Below, piece by piece: positions 1 to 8,298 of a stretch of 64,000 bases of DNA. Position numbers and translations under genes: made by a program. Numbering within the stretch: position 1 is the stretch's first letter; every line of letters begins with the position of its first letter. Source of the stretch: Aliivibrio_A sp016764915 (GTDB lineage: Bacteria; Pseudomonadota; Gammaproteobacteria; Enterobacterales; Vibrionaceae); assembly GCA_965224595.1 (NCBI GenBank), contig OZ245058.1, forward strand, positions 1,612,001-1,676,000. Direction: 5' to 3'. The notes below the pieces were generated by a model that saw nothing but the letters and a program-made list of their open reading frames with translations, did no database searches and had not been told where the DNA came from.

Positions 1-1175
1 AAGCCAATCGCAAAACAATCTGCAACTAAAATGGAGGAAATATCTTTATGCAACCGATAAAAACTGTCCGAAAGATTATCTGATGTGCTGATATATTCAC
101 CCATTGTACTGAGCAACTCTAAGTTTTTCTTCATATCATTTAAAGAGTCAAGCTTTACTCTGTCGACATTTAACTTGTGTAACTGAATAAAATAGTCAGA
201 CAGCCGAGCTTCTGAGAGCATTCTGGCTTGTTCGTAGTTATCTAGAATATTGAGATAAACCGTTTCTCTTTGTGCTATATCGGTTGATGATTTATTGACA
301 GCAAGCAGGAGCTGATTGTAGCGATATAATAGTATATCTGACTTAACCTCAGTGGCGATCTTTCCTCCTTGATTTAACCAACTTGAAATATCAACATCAA
401 GCTCATGTCGAATGATAAAAGTGCAATATTCACAGATATTCTCAGTAAACTTAAACTTATCACCTAGCTTCTCAGCATCTGCTATCGCTTTTAAATACGT
501 TGATGCGGCTTGTTCAATATGATTGTTTTTTTCTAGATATTTCGAGTACTTCAACCAATAGTGATGATGGTAACAGCCGAGAAGATCAAATCCCTCTTTT
601 GCTTTTATAAACAGCTGCTCTGCTTTTATCATATCGTTCAAATAAGTATGCATTAAAGCCTGATTACAAATAGGCATACAGGTCAATGCTGCATCACCAC
701 TTTGATTGACCAATCCAGCTGACAGTTGATAATACTCTAGCGCTTCAGAAAATTTCCCCTTACGTTCAAACAACTCACCAATGTTGTTTTTGACCATTGC
801 CAGTAGACGATAATCTCTGAATTTTTCAAAGGATTCAGCTTTTGAGAGGAACTCACTGGCATTTAAATAATCAGACAAAAGCAAGTAACTATTTCCAAGT
901 CCTAAATAAGCTAGACAGCGAACGTACTCTTTATCATGGTGGTCACACGCTGAAATAGTGTCAAAGAATGCAGCAACAGCATCAAGAAGTTGTCCTGAAC
1001 GATATAGACGATAGGCTTGAAAATAGAGACCATAAACAGGTTCTAACGTAATTTTTTGTAACTTCGCGAGCTGACTTAACTGCAGATAACTCTCCTCAAC
1101 CTGTTGAGGCGTTTTGCCGATTGGCAACTCACGCATTTGATTAATAATATAAGAATTCCATTCACTACTTGTCAT
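1..1175 (-). CDS. TPR-repeat protein with start of a GAF-like domain (partial, C-terminus outside window)
   Basis: An open frame reads from an ATG at 1175 to the left edge, giving about 391 residues with no stop. The product is rich in 34-residue helical repeats of TPR type (for example ALEYYQLSAGL, AEQLFIKAKEGFDLLG). There is no signal peptide or membrane segment, so it is probably cytoplasmic. The last visible residues (SDSFYRLHKDISSILVADCF) look like the opening of a GAF domain. In Vibrionaceae this layout (TPRs, then GAF, then GGDEF) is typical of cytoplasmic diguanylate cyclases, but the output domain is not in the window, so that is inference. It is divergent from pstS; the 240-bp gap between them holds the Pho boxes. 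Confidence 0.7.
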   Translation of the reverse strand, partial: MTSSEWNSYIINQMRELPIGKTPQQVEESYLQLSQLAKLQKITLEPVYGLYFQAYRLYRSGQLLDAVAAFFDTISACDHHDKEYVRCLAYLGLGNSYLLLSDYLNASEFLSKAESFEKFRDYRLLAMVKNNIGELFERKGKFSEALEYYQLSAGLVNQSGDAALTCMPICNQALMHTYLNDMIKAEQLFIKAKEGFDLLGCYHHHYWLKYSKYLEKNNHIEQAASTYLKAIADAEKLGDKFKFTENICEYCTFIIRHELDVDISSWLNQGGKIATEVKSDILLYRYNQLLLAVNKSSTDIAQRETVYLNILDNYEQARMLSEARLSDYFIQLHKLNVDRVKLDSLNDMKKNLELLSTMGEYISTSDNLSDSFYRLHKDISSILVADCFAIG

Positions 1176-1302
1176 ACATTCAACCACATCTACTGCCCAC
1201 CCCTATGCTAATACACTGTAATTTAAATGTATGTTGTTGGTGTTAAAAATGCGTTGTAGAACTCAGTACCAATTAATATTTTTTAGCCGAAGAAATAACG
1301 GG

Positions 1303-1353
1303 CTGTCACATACTCTTCAATTAACTGCAACACAAGTGTCATAACTCTTTTTT
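1303..1353 (+). promoter_or_regulatory. Pho-box array upstream of pstS
   Basis: Seven-base half-sites resembling CTGTCAT recur at an 11-bp step: CTGTCAC at 1303, TCTTCAA at 1314, CTGCAAC at 1325, GTGTCAT at 1336 and an AT-rich fifth position at 1347. The PhoB consensus is two CTGTCAT repeats separated by 4 bp, so the first four half-sites can form two tandem boxes. The second and third half-sites are weak. The array ends about 65 bp before the pstS start, where a PhoB-activated promoter would be expected. Confidence 0.6.
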
Positions 1354-1417
1354 AAAGTAGCTCGGTCTTAACAACTTAATGAACAAACGGCAATGATGCC
1401 ACTTTAAGGATTATTTA

Positions 1418-2239
1418 ATGAAAAAGTCAGTGATTGGCGCAGTAGCGCTTTTAAGTGCGATGACCATCAACCCTGCGTCTGCAAAAGAGACTATCTCTGT
1501 TGTAGGTTCAAATACGGTAACTGTACTCATGGAAGTCTATTCCGAAGTTTATAACAAGCAAAATCCAGATGTATTTATTGAAGTTCAAGGCCCTGGCTCT
1601 TCAGCAGGCATAAAAGCAGCTAAAAACGGTTCTGCCGATTTAGGCATGGCCTCTCGCAATTTAAAATCAAAAGAAAAAGAAGCGACATTGAAAACGGTTA
1701 CGATTGCAAGAGACGGTATTGCTGTCGCAGTAAACAAAAATAACTCAGTGAACAATCTAACTAAAGAGCAAATAAGCTCAATCTACAAAGGTGACATTAC
1801 AAACTGGAAAGATGTAGGTGGTAAAGACCAACCTATCGTAGTGATTACTCGTGATACAGCATCGGGTACTCGTGGTGCATTTGAAGATATCATGAAACTT
1901 AAGAAGAAGATCTCAGGCGTTAAAGTATCTGCGATTTCACAAAAAGCCCAAGTAGCTAATGGTAATGGTGCGATAAAAACCATGGTTGCTAGCAATCCAT
2001 TTGCCATCGGTTATATCTCTCTAGGTACTGTTGATGCCTCTCTTAAAGCCCTTGATGTTAACGGTATCGCCGCAACGGTTGATAACGTGAAAGCTGGAAC
2101 ATATGAAGTCGCACGTCCTTTCTTAATTCTTTACCGCGAAGGACAACTATCGCACGCAACATCACAGTTTGTTGAGTGGATGACCTCAGCTGAAGCGCAA
2201 GAAATCGTCGCTAAGAAAGGTTACATCTCAATACTTTAA
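1418..2239 (+). CDS. pstS: Phosphate ABC transporter substrate-binding protein PstS
   Basis: A 273-residue periplasmic phosphate-binding protein that delivers phosphate to the PstCAB importer. It has a Sec signal peptide (about residues 1-22, ending PASA) and then the PBP-like fold. The opening strand VVGSNTV followed by GPGSSAG, the ADLGMASR segment and TRDTASGTRGAF are the phosphate-coordinating loops of the family. It is the short PstS form, not the roughly 340-residue E. coli form. The start ATG follows an AAGGA ribosome-binding site. It is first in pstSCAB, and a terminator-like hairpin separates it from pstC, which fits the higher level needed for a binding protein. Confidence 0.93.
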   Translation: MKKSVIGAVALLSAMTINPASAKETISVVGSNTVTVLMEVYSEVYNKQNPDVFIEVQGPGSSAGIKAAKNGSADLGMASRNLKSKEKEATLKTVTIARDGIAVAVNKNNSVNNLTKEQISSIYKGDITNWKDVGGKDQPIVVITRDTASGTRGAFEDIMKLKKKISGVKVSAISQKAQVANGNGAIKTMVASNPFAIGYISLGTVDASLKALDVNGIAATVDNVKAGTYEVARPFLILYREGQLSHATSQFVEWMTSAEAQEIVAKKGYISIL

Positions 2240-2248
2240 AACATCTTT

Positions 2249-2277
2249 TCCCAGCACGTAATGGTGCTGGGATTTTT
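2249..2277 (+). terminator. Intercistronic terminator/attenuator between pstS and pstC
   Basis: A perfect 9-bp stem (TCCCAGCAC with GTGCTGGGA) around a 6-base loop is followed by TTTTTA. It lies just after the pstS stop codon and before pstC. It would partly terminate or stabilise the pstS message and so reduce pstCAB expression. Confidence 0.75.
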
Positions 2278-2336
2278 ATTTCTTGCACCCTTTGGTGTTT
2301 ATCCAAATCAGTATTACTGGATATTGGAGTTTACTT

Positions 2337-3266
2337 ATGACCATCGCATCTCAACACAATGGACCTAGCGGGTATGTCATGCCTAATAGAGCCGGACTGC
2401 TCAAAAGAAAAGCGGGCATTGATTGGAGAGAAACTTTCTTTCATCTTCTTTTTCTAACCAGTGCGACGATTGGTGTTTTATCTCTCGCTACTATCGCCTA
2501 TTTTATCATTGTTGAAAGTATTCCAGCGTTTCAACAAGCTGGGGTGAAAGGCATTGTTCTCGGCATAGATTGGCTTCCACCCGCTCTTTATGGTGTCTAT
2601 ACCATGATTGTAGCGTCTATTGTCTCTACCGCTGGTGCTGTCATTATTGGCGTGCCCGTTGGCGTATTAACCGCTGTTTTTATTGCTGAAGTGGCTCCTA
2701 AATGGCTGGCTAATATCATTCGACCTGCTGTTGAGCTTCTTGCCGGTATTCCATCGGTAGTTTACGGCTTTTTTGGCTTGGTCATTATTGTGCCTTTAAT
2801 TCAAACTACCTTTAACGTTCCTGCCGGTAATACGTTGCTAGCGGGGATGATCGTGTTAGCCATTATGATTCTTCCTACGGTTATTACGGTATCAGAAACC
2901 TCTCTACGGGCGGTTCCCCAAAGTTATAAAGAGGGGTCATACGCCCTAGGTGCTTCTTCCATTTTTACCATCTTCAAGCTGCTAATTCCTGCAGCACGTT
3001 CAGGCATCATGACGGGTGTTATCTTGGGCATTGCTAGAGCACTTGGAGAAACTATGGCCATCATTATGGTCATGGGTAATGCTTCAGCCATGCCTGAAGG
3101 AATTTTAGACTCTGCTCGTACTCTAACCGCCAACATTGCTTTAGAAATGTCTTACGCAAGTGGTATTCACGCCAGTGCTCTTTACGCCACTGGTGTTATT
3201 TTGATGGTGTTTATCATGTTATTAAACGGCACTCTTCTTCTCTTAAATCGTCAGAAAGGGTGCTAA
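2337..3266 (+). CDS. pstC: Phosphate ABC transporter permease PstC
   Basis: An inner-membrane subunit of the high-affinity phosphate importer, about 309 residues with six predicted membrane segments. The first is around residues 40-60 (a run of LATIAYFIIV type). The ABC-permease EAA loop is visible as SYALGASSIFTIFKLLIPAA, and the segment VELLAGIPSVVYGFFGL is characteristic of PstC/PstA. I chose the ATG at 2337, preceded by TTGGAG, over the upstream TTG at 2283, which would add 18 residues without a ribosome-binding site. The pstA start lies 4 bp after its stop. Confidence 0.92.
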   Translation: MTIASQHNGPSGYVMPNRAGLLKRKAGIDWRETFFHLLFLTSATIGVLSLATIAYFIIVESIPAFQQAGVKGIVLGIDWLPPALYGVYTMIVASIVSTAGAVIIGVPVGVLTAVFIAEVAPKWLANIIRPAVELLAGIPSVVYGFFGLVIIVPLIQTTFNVPAGNTLLAGMIVLAIMILPTVITVSETSLRAVPQSYKEGSYALGASSIFTIFKLLIPAARSGIMTGVILGIARALGETMAIIMVMGNASAMPEGILDSARTLTANIALEMSYASGIHASALYATGVILMVFIMLLNGTLLLLNRQKGC

Positions 3267-3270
3267 GCAG

Positions 3271-4155
3271 ATGACTTTTTCCCACTCACCGATCACGCCA
3301 ACACCAGCACTGCTGTCTCGCTCTAGTAAAGACAAAATTGCGAACGTTTTTATCTGGCTTTCTGCCGGCCTTACTGTCGGTTTCCTGTTCTGGATTGTAT
3401 GGTACATACTGTCTAACGGTTTAAAGTTCGTTGATTGGACTTTTGTCTCCACCATCTACACTCGTACTACCGATGAGCAGGGTATTTTCCCGATGATTAT
3501 TGCAACCATCTATATGGTGCTTGCGTCCATCTCGATTGCAGCTCCAGTTGGCATCATGACGGCAATCTACTTAACTGAGTATGCCAAAGTAGGCAGTAAA
3601 CTGGTCAAAATCATCCGCTTTTGCACTGAATCATTAGCCGGTGTGCCATCGATTATTTTTGGCCTGTTTGGTATGACCTTCTTTGTCGGAGTGATGGGAC
3701 TCGGTTTCTCTATCCTCTCTGGTGCCCTTACCTTAAGTATTCTTATCTTACCTGTCATCATCAGAACCACTGAAGAGGCATTAATGGCAGTTCCACAAAC
3801 ATTCAGAGAAGGGTCATACGGTTTAGGTGCGTCAAAAATCTACACCATATGGAGACTGATACTGCCAAGCGCAATGCCAGGTATCATCACTTCTATCATC
3901 TTGAGTACAGGCCGTGTTATTGGCGAATCAGCCCCGGTTTTTCTAACCGCAGGTATGGTTGCCCGAATTCCAGAATCTCTGCTTGATTCAGGTAGAACTC
4001 TAACAGTACACCTGTATAAATTAACCACTGAACTTTATACCCAAGATGAGTGGAATCAAGCGTACGCCACTGCAACCGTTTTAATTGTTTTGGTGTTGAT
4101 TATGAATACGCTCACTAAACTGATCGCCAAGAGATTTAATACATCCAGTTACTAA
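3271..4155 (+). CDS. pstA: Phosphate ABC transporter permease PstA
   Basis: The second membrane subunit of the Pst importer, 294 residues and homologous to PstC. It carries CTESLAGVPSIIFGLFGM, the paralogous form of the PstC motif, and the EAA loop SYGLGASKIYTIWRLILPSA that contacts the PstB ATPase. TM1 is near residues 26-48. The close spacing to pstC indicates co-translation, and pstB follows after 57 bp. Confidence 0.92.
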   Translation: MTFSHSPITPTPALLSRSSKDKIANVFIWLSAGLTVGFLFWIVWYILSNGLKFVDWTFVSTIYTRTTDEQGIFPMIIATIYMVLASISIAAPVGIMTAIYLTEYAKVGSKLVKIIRFCTESLAGVPSIIFGLFGMTFFVGVMGLGFSILSGALTLSILILPVIIRTTEEALMAVPQTFREGSYGLGASKIYTIWRLILPSAMPGIITSIILSTGRVIGESAPVFLTAGMVARIPESLLDSGRTLTVHLYKLTTELYTQDEWNQAYATATVLIVLVLIMNTLTKLIAKRFNTSSY

Positions 4156-4212
4156 TTATCCAAGACTCACACTTGAAGTAGCTGTATTCATTACCCATAT
4201 TTAGGATTAAAC

Positions 4213-4962
4213 ATGAACAAATTTAATATTGAAAATCTCAACCTATTTTACGGTGAGAACCAAGCACTAAAATCAATCTGCCTGCCGATCCCAGCTCGCC
4301 AAGTCACCGCTTTAATTGGTCCATCTGGTTGCGGAAAATCGACCCTGCTTCGCTGTTTAAATCGCATGAATGACCTCATTGAAGGCGTTAGTATCAACGG
4401 CACTCTCACCATGGACGATGAAGATATTTACGGTAATATCGACGTGGCGAATCTGAGGATTAAGGTAGGTATGGTGTTTCAAAAACCCAACCCATTCCCA
4501 ATGAGTATTTATGAAAACGTTGCCTATGGCCTTCGCGCTCAAGGTCTCAAAGACAAAGCAGAGCTGGATAAAGTGGTTGAGAAATCACTCCGAGGTGCAG
4601 CACTATGGGATGAAGTAAAAGCGCGATTAAAAACCCCTGCGATGGGCCTTTCTGGTGGACAACAACAACGACTATGTATTGCTAGAGCCATAGCCATGCA
4701 GCCTGATGTTATTTTAATGGATGAACCCACATCTGCGCTTGATCCCATCGCCACCAATAAAATTGAAGCATTAATGGAGAGCCTTAAAAAGGAGTTCACT
4801 ATTGTTATAGTGACTCACTCGATGCAGCAAGCACGAAGAATCTCTGACCGCACTGCTTTCTTTTTAATGGGTGAACTGGTTGAGCACGATCAGACTCATG
4901 CCATCTTCTCCAACCCTCAAGACAGTCGAACCAAAGGTTATGTCAACGGTGATTTTGGCTAA
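4213..4962 (+). CDS. pstB: Phosphate ABC transporter ATP-binding protein PstB
   Basis: The 249-residue ATPase that energises phosphate uptake. Walker A is GPSGCGKS (about residues 36-43), the Q-loop is VFQKPNPFPMSIYENV (typical of PstB), the ABC signature is LSGGQQQRLCIARA, Walker B is VILMDEPTSALDP and the switch histidine is in VTHSMQQA. Length and motifs are complete. A terminator follows. No phoU is present here, although PhoU often closes pst operons; many vibrios have more than one pst locus, so it may be elsewhere. Confidence 0.95.
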   Translation: MNKFNIENLNLFYGENQALKSICLPIPARQVTALIGPSGCGKSTLLRCLNRMNDLIEGVSINGTLTMDDEDIYGNIDVANLRIKVGMVFQKPNPFPMSIYENVAYGLRAQGLKDKAELDKVVEKSLRGAALWDEVKARLKTPAMGLSGGQQQRLCIARAIAMQPDVILMDEPTSALDPIATNKIEALMESLKKEFTIVIVTHSMQQARRISDRTAFFLMGELVEHDQTHAIFSNPQDSRTKGYVNGDFG

Positions 4963-5013
4963 TTTCATAAAATGTTATAAATCTTTATAATAATAATAGC
5001 GATGGAACACTTT

Positions 5014-5039
5014 GCCTCTACTAGTTAGGGGCTTTTTTT
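5014..5039 (+). terminator. Rho-independent terminator of pstSCAB
   Basis: A 7-bp stem (GCCTCTA with TAGGGGC, one G-T pair) and a 5-base loop are followed by seven T residues. It lies about 50 bp after the pstB stop. Confidence 0.8.
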
Positions 5040-5086
5040 ATTACACTGCACAATTAAGTCTTTAAAAGAATAGTTTGAGAGTATTT

Positions 5087-5719
5087 ATGAAAATAAAATT
5101 TTTCACGGCTTCATTACTGTGCATTACCGCCTCATTCCCAGTAGCCGCTAAAGTCACTCTGGTCGTTCCACAAGAAGTTGAACTGTTAGTCGCTGATGGG
5201 GTGAAACCTCAGCTTGATAGCTCCTTTTTTGCCAGTGAATCCACTATAGAGTTGAATGATGGTGAGCACCAAATAGCTTTTCGTTACCTTCCTGTTTTTA
5301 AACAGGGTAAAGACAACATCATCGTTACTAGTGACGTGATTGTGGCCAAATTCAATGCATCTGATGATGCCTTAACATTTCAATTCCCCAACTACCGCGA
5401 CCCTAAAGCAGCGGAATCGTTTAATAAATCAGTGGATTGGCAGCTCATTAATGCTGCAGGCAGCGAAGTAAACAAAGTGCAGGGAAAGTTAGTGCATAAG
5501 GGAGTACAAATTGGCAGAAACTATGAATTTGAAATAGCTCAGTTTAATACCAGTCACGACCCCGCGGCACTGAAAAGTACCTCAGTCACCGTGACCACCT
5601 CGGAAATGCAACAACAAAGCGGCGATAACACCGCTGAAAAAATGCTGCATTATTGGTATAAAAAAGCCGATAAAGAGACACAAATTCGTTTTGAAAAGTT
5701 TCTAAATAACAGTCATTAA
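5087..5719 (+). CDS. yccT: YccT/CsgI family periplasmic protein (DUF2057)
   Basis: A 210-residue exported protein with a clear signal peptide (residues 1-21, ending PVAA) and a mature start of KVTLVVPQEVELLVADG, which matches the DUF2057 (YccT, formerly UPF0319) family. In E. coli the homologue has been reported as an inhibitor of curli subunit polymerisation (CsgI). No curli genes are visible here, so the role in this organism is open. The ATG at 5087 is preferred over the in-frame start 4 codons earlier because it opens directly into the signal peptide. In E. coli yccT sits beside mgsA and helD, which also occur close by here. Confidence 0.8.
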   Translation: MKIKFFTASLLCITASFPVAAKVTLVVPQEVELLVADGVKPQLDSSFFASESTIELNDGEHQIAFRYLPVFKQGKDNIIVTSDVIVAKFNASDDALTFQFPNYRDPKAAESFNKSVDWQLINAAGSEVNKVQGKLVHKGVQIGRNYEFEIAQFNTSHDPAALKSTSVTVTTSEMQQQSGDNTAEKMLHYWYKKADKETQIRFEKFLNNSH

Positions 5720-5803
5720 CCAGCGAATCTTCCCTAATCCCTTTTCAATACGAAAATATCTGCTAGTTTCAAAGGTGGGTAGTATCGAAAAGGGACGTTC
5801 GTC

Positions 5804-6361
5804 ATCAGATTAAAAAAGGTTCGCGCTTTCACACTAATTGAACTGGTGGTTACGATTACTATTTTAGGGATCCTAGCAGTCACTGCCATCCCTAAGTTTC
5901 TCAATTTTACTTATGATGCCACGCTAAGCCAATCCAAAGCACTTGCCAGCAGTCTTCATCAAGCGGTCTACTTCACTCAAATCCGCTGGCGCATTCATGG
6001 TTACACCAGCGCTGTGATTGACTTATCCGGTTACGCAACTAATGAACTCGATACTAATGATCTCGGTTATCCGACAGCCATTGATAGACCCAACGTAAAT
6101 GCCAATCCAAACTCAATAGGTAAAACGAAACAAGGCTGTAATGATCTCTGGAATACATTACTAACCGACCTCCCTTCAGTCAGCGATAAAACCAATGATA
6201 ATCCCGATTTTCTCTCATTCAGACATAAAAGCATCAATAATTACCAAAGTGCCTGCAGTTACATAAATCAATCTTATGGTAGCACCAACAACCGAGAAAC
6301 CTCAGCTATCGTCATTGTTTATGAATCACAGGATGGAACGGTAAGGGTAATCGAAAACTAA
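5804..6361 (+). CDS. Type IV pilin-like / pseudopilin protein, apparent ATC start
   Basis: A prepilin-like protein of about 185 residues. Reading upstream of the first GTG at 5846, the frame stays open and encodes KKVRAFTLIELVVTITILG, a class III (GFxxxE-type) prepilin N-terminus: short basic leader, cleavage before Phe, Glu at +5, then a hydrophobic helix. The frame closes upstream at a TAG (5780-5782), and no ATG, GTG or TTG precedes the motif. The ATC at 5804 lies 8 bases after AGGGA, so it is the best candidate start. The GTG at 5846 would delete the essential leader. The C-terminal half has two Cys, as in MSHA and type II secretion pilins. It is an orphan, with no other pilus genes nearby. 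It could also be a pseudogene that lost its ATG. Confidence 0.6.
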   Translation: MRLKKVRAFTLIELVVTITILGILAVTAIPKFLNFTYDATLSQSKALASSLHQAVYFTQIRWRIHGYTSAVIDLSGYATNELDTNDLGYPTAIDRPNVNANPNSIGKTKQGCNDLWNTLLTDLPSVSDKTNDNPDFLSFRHKSINNYQSACSYINQSYGSTNNRETSAIVIVYESQDGTVRVIEN

Positions 6362-6384
6362 AAAGCCCTCAATGAAGAGGGCTT
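6360..6384 (-). terminator. Terminator of the chemoreceptor gene
   Basis: An 8-bp perfect stem (AAGCCCTC with GAGGGCTT) around a 6-base loop. In the minus direction the stem is followed by five T residues, so it serves the chemoreceptor gene. It lies just after the prepilin stop, where it could also stall plus-strand transcription, but the T-run is missing on that side. Confidence 0.7.
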
Positions 6385-6416
6385 GGTCTGAAACATATTA
6401 TGACTGTTGGGTTTAT

Positions 6417-8060
6417 TTACACTTTAAACTGTCCAACCAATCTATCCAGCTTTTCACACTGATCAGATAGTGCACTACATGCCGTTTCTGCACTGCTTAC
6501 TTGCTCAACCATCTGACTACTGTTATCAGCAATCTGTTGAACATTTGAGTTAACATCGCCACTTACTTGACTCTGCTCATTGGCTGCTGTTGCGATGTGA
6601 GTGTTCATGTCATTAATGATTGAGATAGAGCGGCTGATCTCTTCAATCGACGTTGATGCTGTGCCCGCCGTTTCGATGGTTTTAATACCACTCTCTCTGC
6701 TTGATTCCATCGCTGATACTGCTTCTTTCGCACCTGCTTGTAGTTTCTCAATCATATTCTGGATTTCGCCAGTACTCTCTTGAGTCTTGCTGGCTAATGC
6801 TCGAACTTCATCGGCTACTACCGCAAAACCACGACCTTGCTCACCGGCTCGCGCTGCTTCAATCGCCGCATTTAATGCCAATAAGTTAGTTTGTTCCGCA
6901 ATACCACGAATAACATCAAGAATTGAAGCAATATTACCCACATCAGCATCAAGCGTATGAATCACTTCGTTAGCGTGAGTAATTTCATTCGCCAAACCCT
7001 CAATTGAGATCACTGTCTGCGCCAAGATTTCACGAGTTGCTTCAGATTCTGTTGATGCATTATGACTGGCAGAAGCGGCTTCATTCGCATTATCACTGAC
7101 TGTTTCGCTGGTCACTCGCATCTCATGTACTGCGGCGGCAACCACTTCACTCTCTTGTTGCTGCCCTGAAGCGCTATTAAGTGTTGCTTCTGTAATGCGT
7201 TTAATGTTCTCCATCTCAACACGAACCGCAACAGAAGTATCAATCACTTCACTGACTGTCATGTGAATTTTAGAGACAAAGTTGTTGAACGCATTCGCTA
7301 ATGAGCCCACTTCATCACCTGACTCCGCATGAATTCGTTTAGATAGATCGCCTTCACCAGATGCAATGTCTACCATTGCAGCCTCTAAACGTTTAATTGG
7401 GCCTACAATCCAAGATGAAAGCATCCACGATAATAGTATCGCAATCAAAATAGCAACAGCGGTTCCTGTTTTTAGTACTGTTGACGCTGTGCTTGCCGTT
7501 TCATTACTGATTATTTTCAGCTCAGCTTGTCGCGCTTCAACAATCGTACGAATCTTTTTATATTCGGCACGAATATCTTGGAATTTCCTATCAAGCTGGC
7601 TTTTAGTTTTTCCATAATACTCATGCGCAGTTGCCGGTGAATTAATCATAGGCTGATAAAGGTTGAGCCAATCACGAATAGAAGAGACCAATTTATTTAA
7701 ATTCGCCTGACTGCTGGTTGGAATCACTTTAGCATCATACAATTTCTGCACTTTTGCCATACGAGGTCCAGCTTTTACTGCATTATCTTTATATTCAAAG
7801 ATATTGTATTCGATCAGTTTTTTATCACCATCCGCTAGCATCAAACCTTGGGTGGCGGCAATGACTTGGTACAGATCACGATAGCCATCTTCCATGCTAT
7901 CAATTACTGGTTGCACAGTGCCTGAAAGTGTCTTCTCGATAGCAGATTGCTTATTAAACATAGTGACATTGAACACAGTCAATGCAGAAAAGAGCGTAAC
8001 AACCAAAATGACAGGAAGCGCCATTTTATACTTTAGTGATATATCGGTGACCAATTTCAT
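6417..8060 (-). CDS. Methyl-accepting chemotaxis protein
   Basis: A 547-residue transmembrane chemoreceptor. TM1 is about residues 11-33, followed by a periplasmic helical sensor domain of about 160 residues and TM2 near 196-216. A HAMP domain (starting GPIKRLEAAMVDIASGEGDL) precedes the long cytoplasmic coiled coil, whose conserved tip (RGIAEQTNLLALNAAIEAARAG and QGRGFAVVADEVRALA) binds CheA and CheW. No Cache domain is recognisable, so the sensor is likely a 4-helix-bundle type with unknown ligand. It ends FKV without a CheR-tethering pentapeptide. The ATG at 8060, with GAGG upstream, is preferred over a TTG two codons earlier. Confidence 0.9.
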   Translation of the reverse strand: MKLVTDISLKYKMALPVILVVTLFSALTVFNVTMFNKQSAIEKTLSGTVQPVIDSMEDGYRDLYQVIAATQGLMLADGDKKLIEYNIFEYKDNAVKAGPRMAKVQKLYDAKVIPTSSQANLNKLVSSIRDWLNLYQPMINSPATAHEYYGKTKSQLDRKFQDIRAEYKKIRTIVEARQAELKIISNETASTASTVLKTGTAVAILIAILLSWMLSSWIVGPIKRLEAAMVDIASGEGDLSKRIHAESGDEVGSLANAFNNFVSKIHMTVSEVIDTSVAVRVEMENIKRITEATLNSASGQQQESEVVAAAVHEMRVTSETVSDNANEAASASHNASTESEATREILAQTVISIEGLANEITHANEVIHTLDADVGNIASILDVIRGIAEQTNLLALNAAIEAARAGEQGRGFAVVADEVRALASKTQESTGEIQNMIEKLQAGAKEAVSAMESSRESGIKTIETAGTASTSIEEISRSISIINDMNTHIATAANEQSQVSGDVNSNVQQIADNSSQMVEQVSSAETACSALSDQCEKLDRLVGQFKV

Positions 8061-8298
8061 AAACAACCTCGTAATTGCATTCCATATTATAATTTTATAG
8101 CTTTAACAGCAGTATAACCACCAGCTTCTTCATGTATCGACGATTACTGGCAGTTCTTTAATTATATATATTAATTACTATTTTAATTATTAAAAAATAA
8201 TTAAAATCAATAAAGACATAAGCGTAATTAATATCGCTATTTTATAATAGGTATTTTCGTAAAATGCAAAACGTCTATAATACCAAATAGGTAAATAT

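Noticed and set aside
4213..4962. Missing phoU as evidence of a damaged pst operon
   Set aside because: All four transporter genes are intact and followed by a good terminator, and many vibrios carry more than one pst locus with phoU elsewhere.
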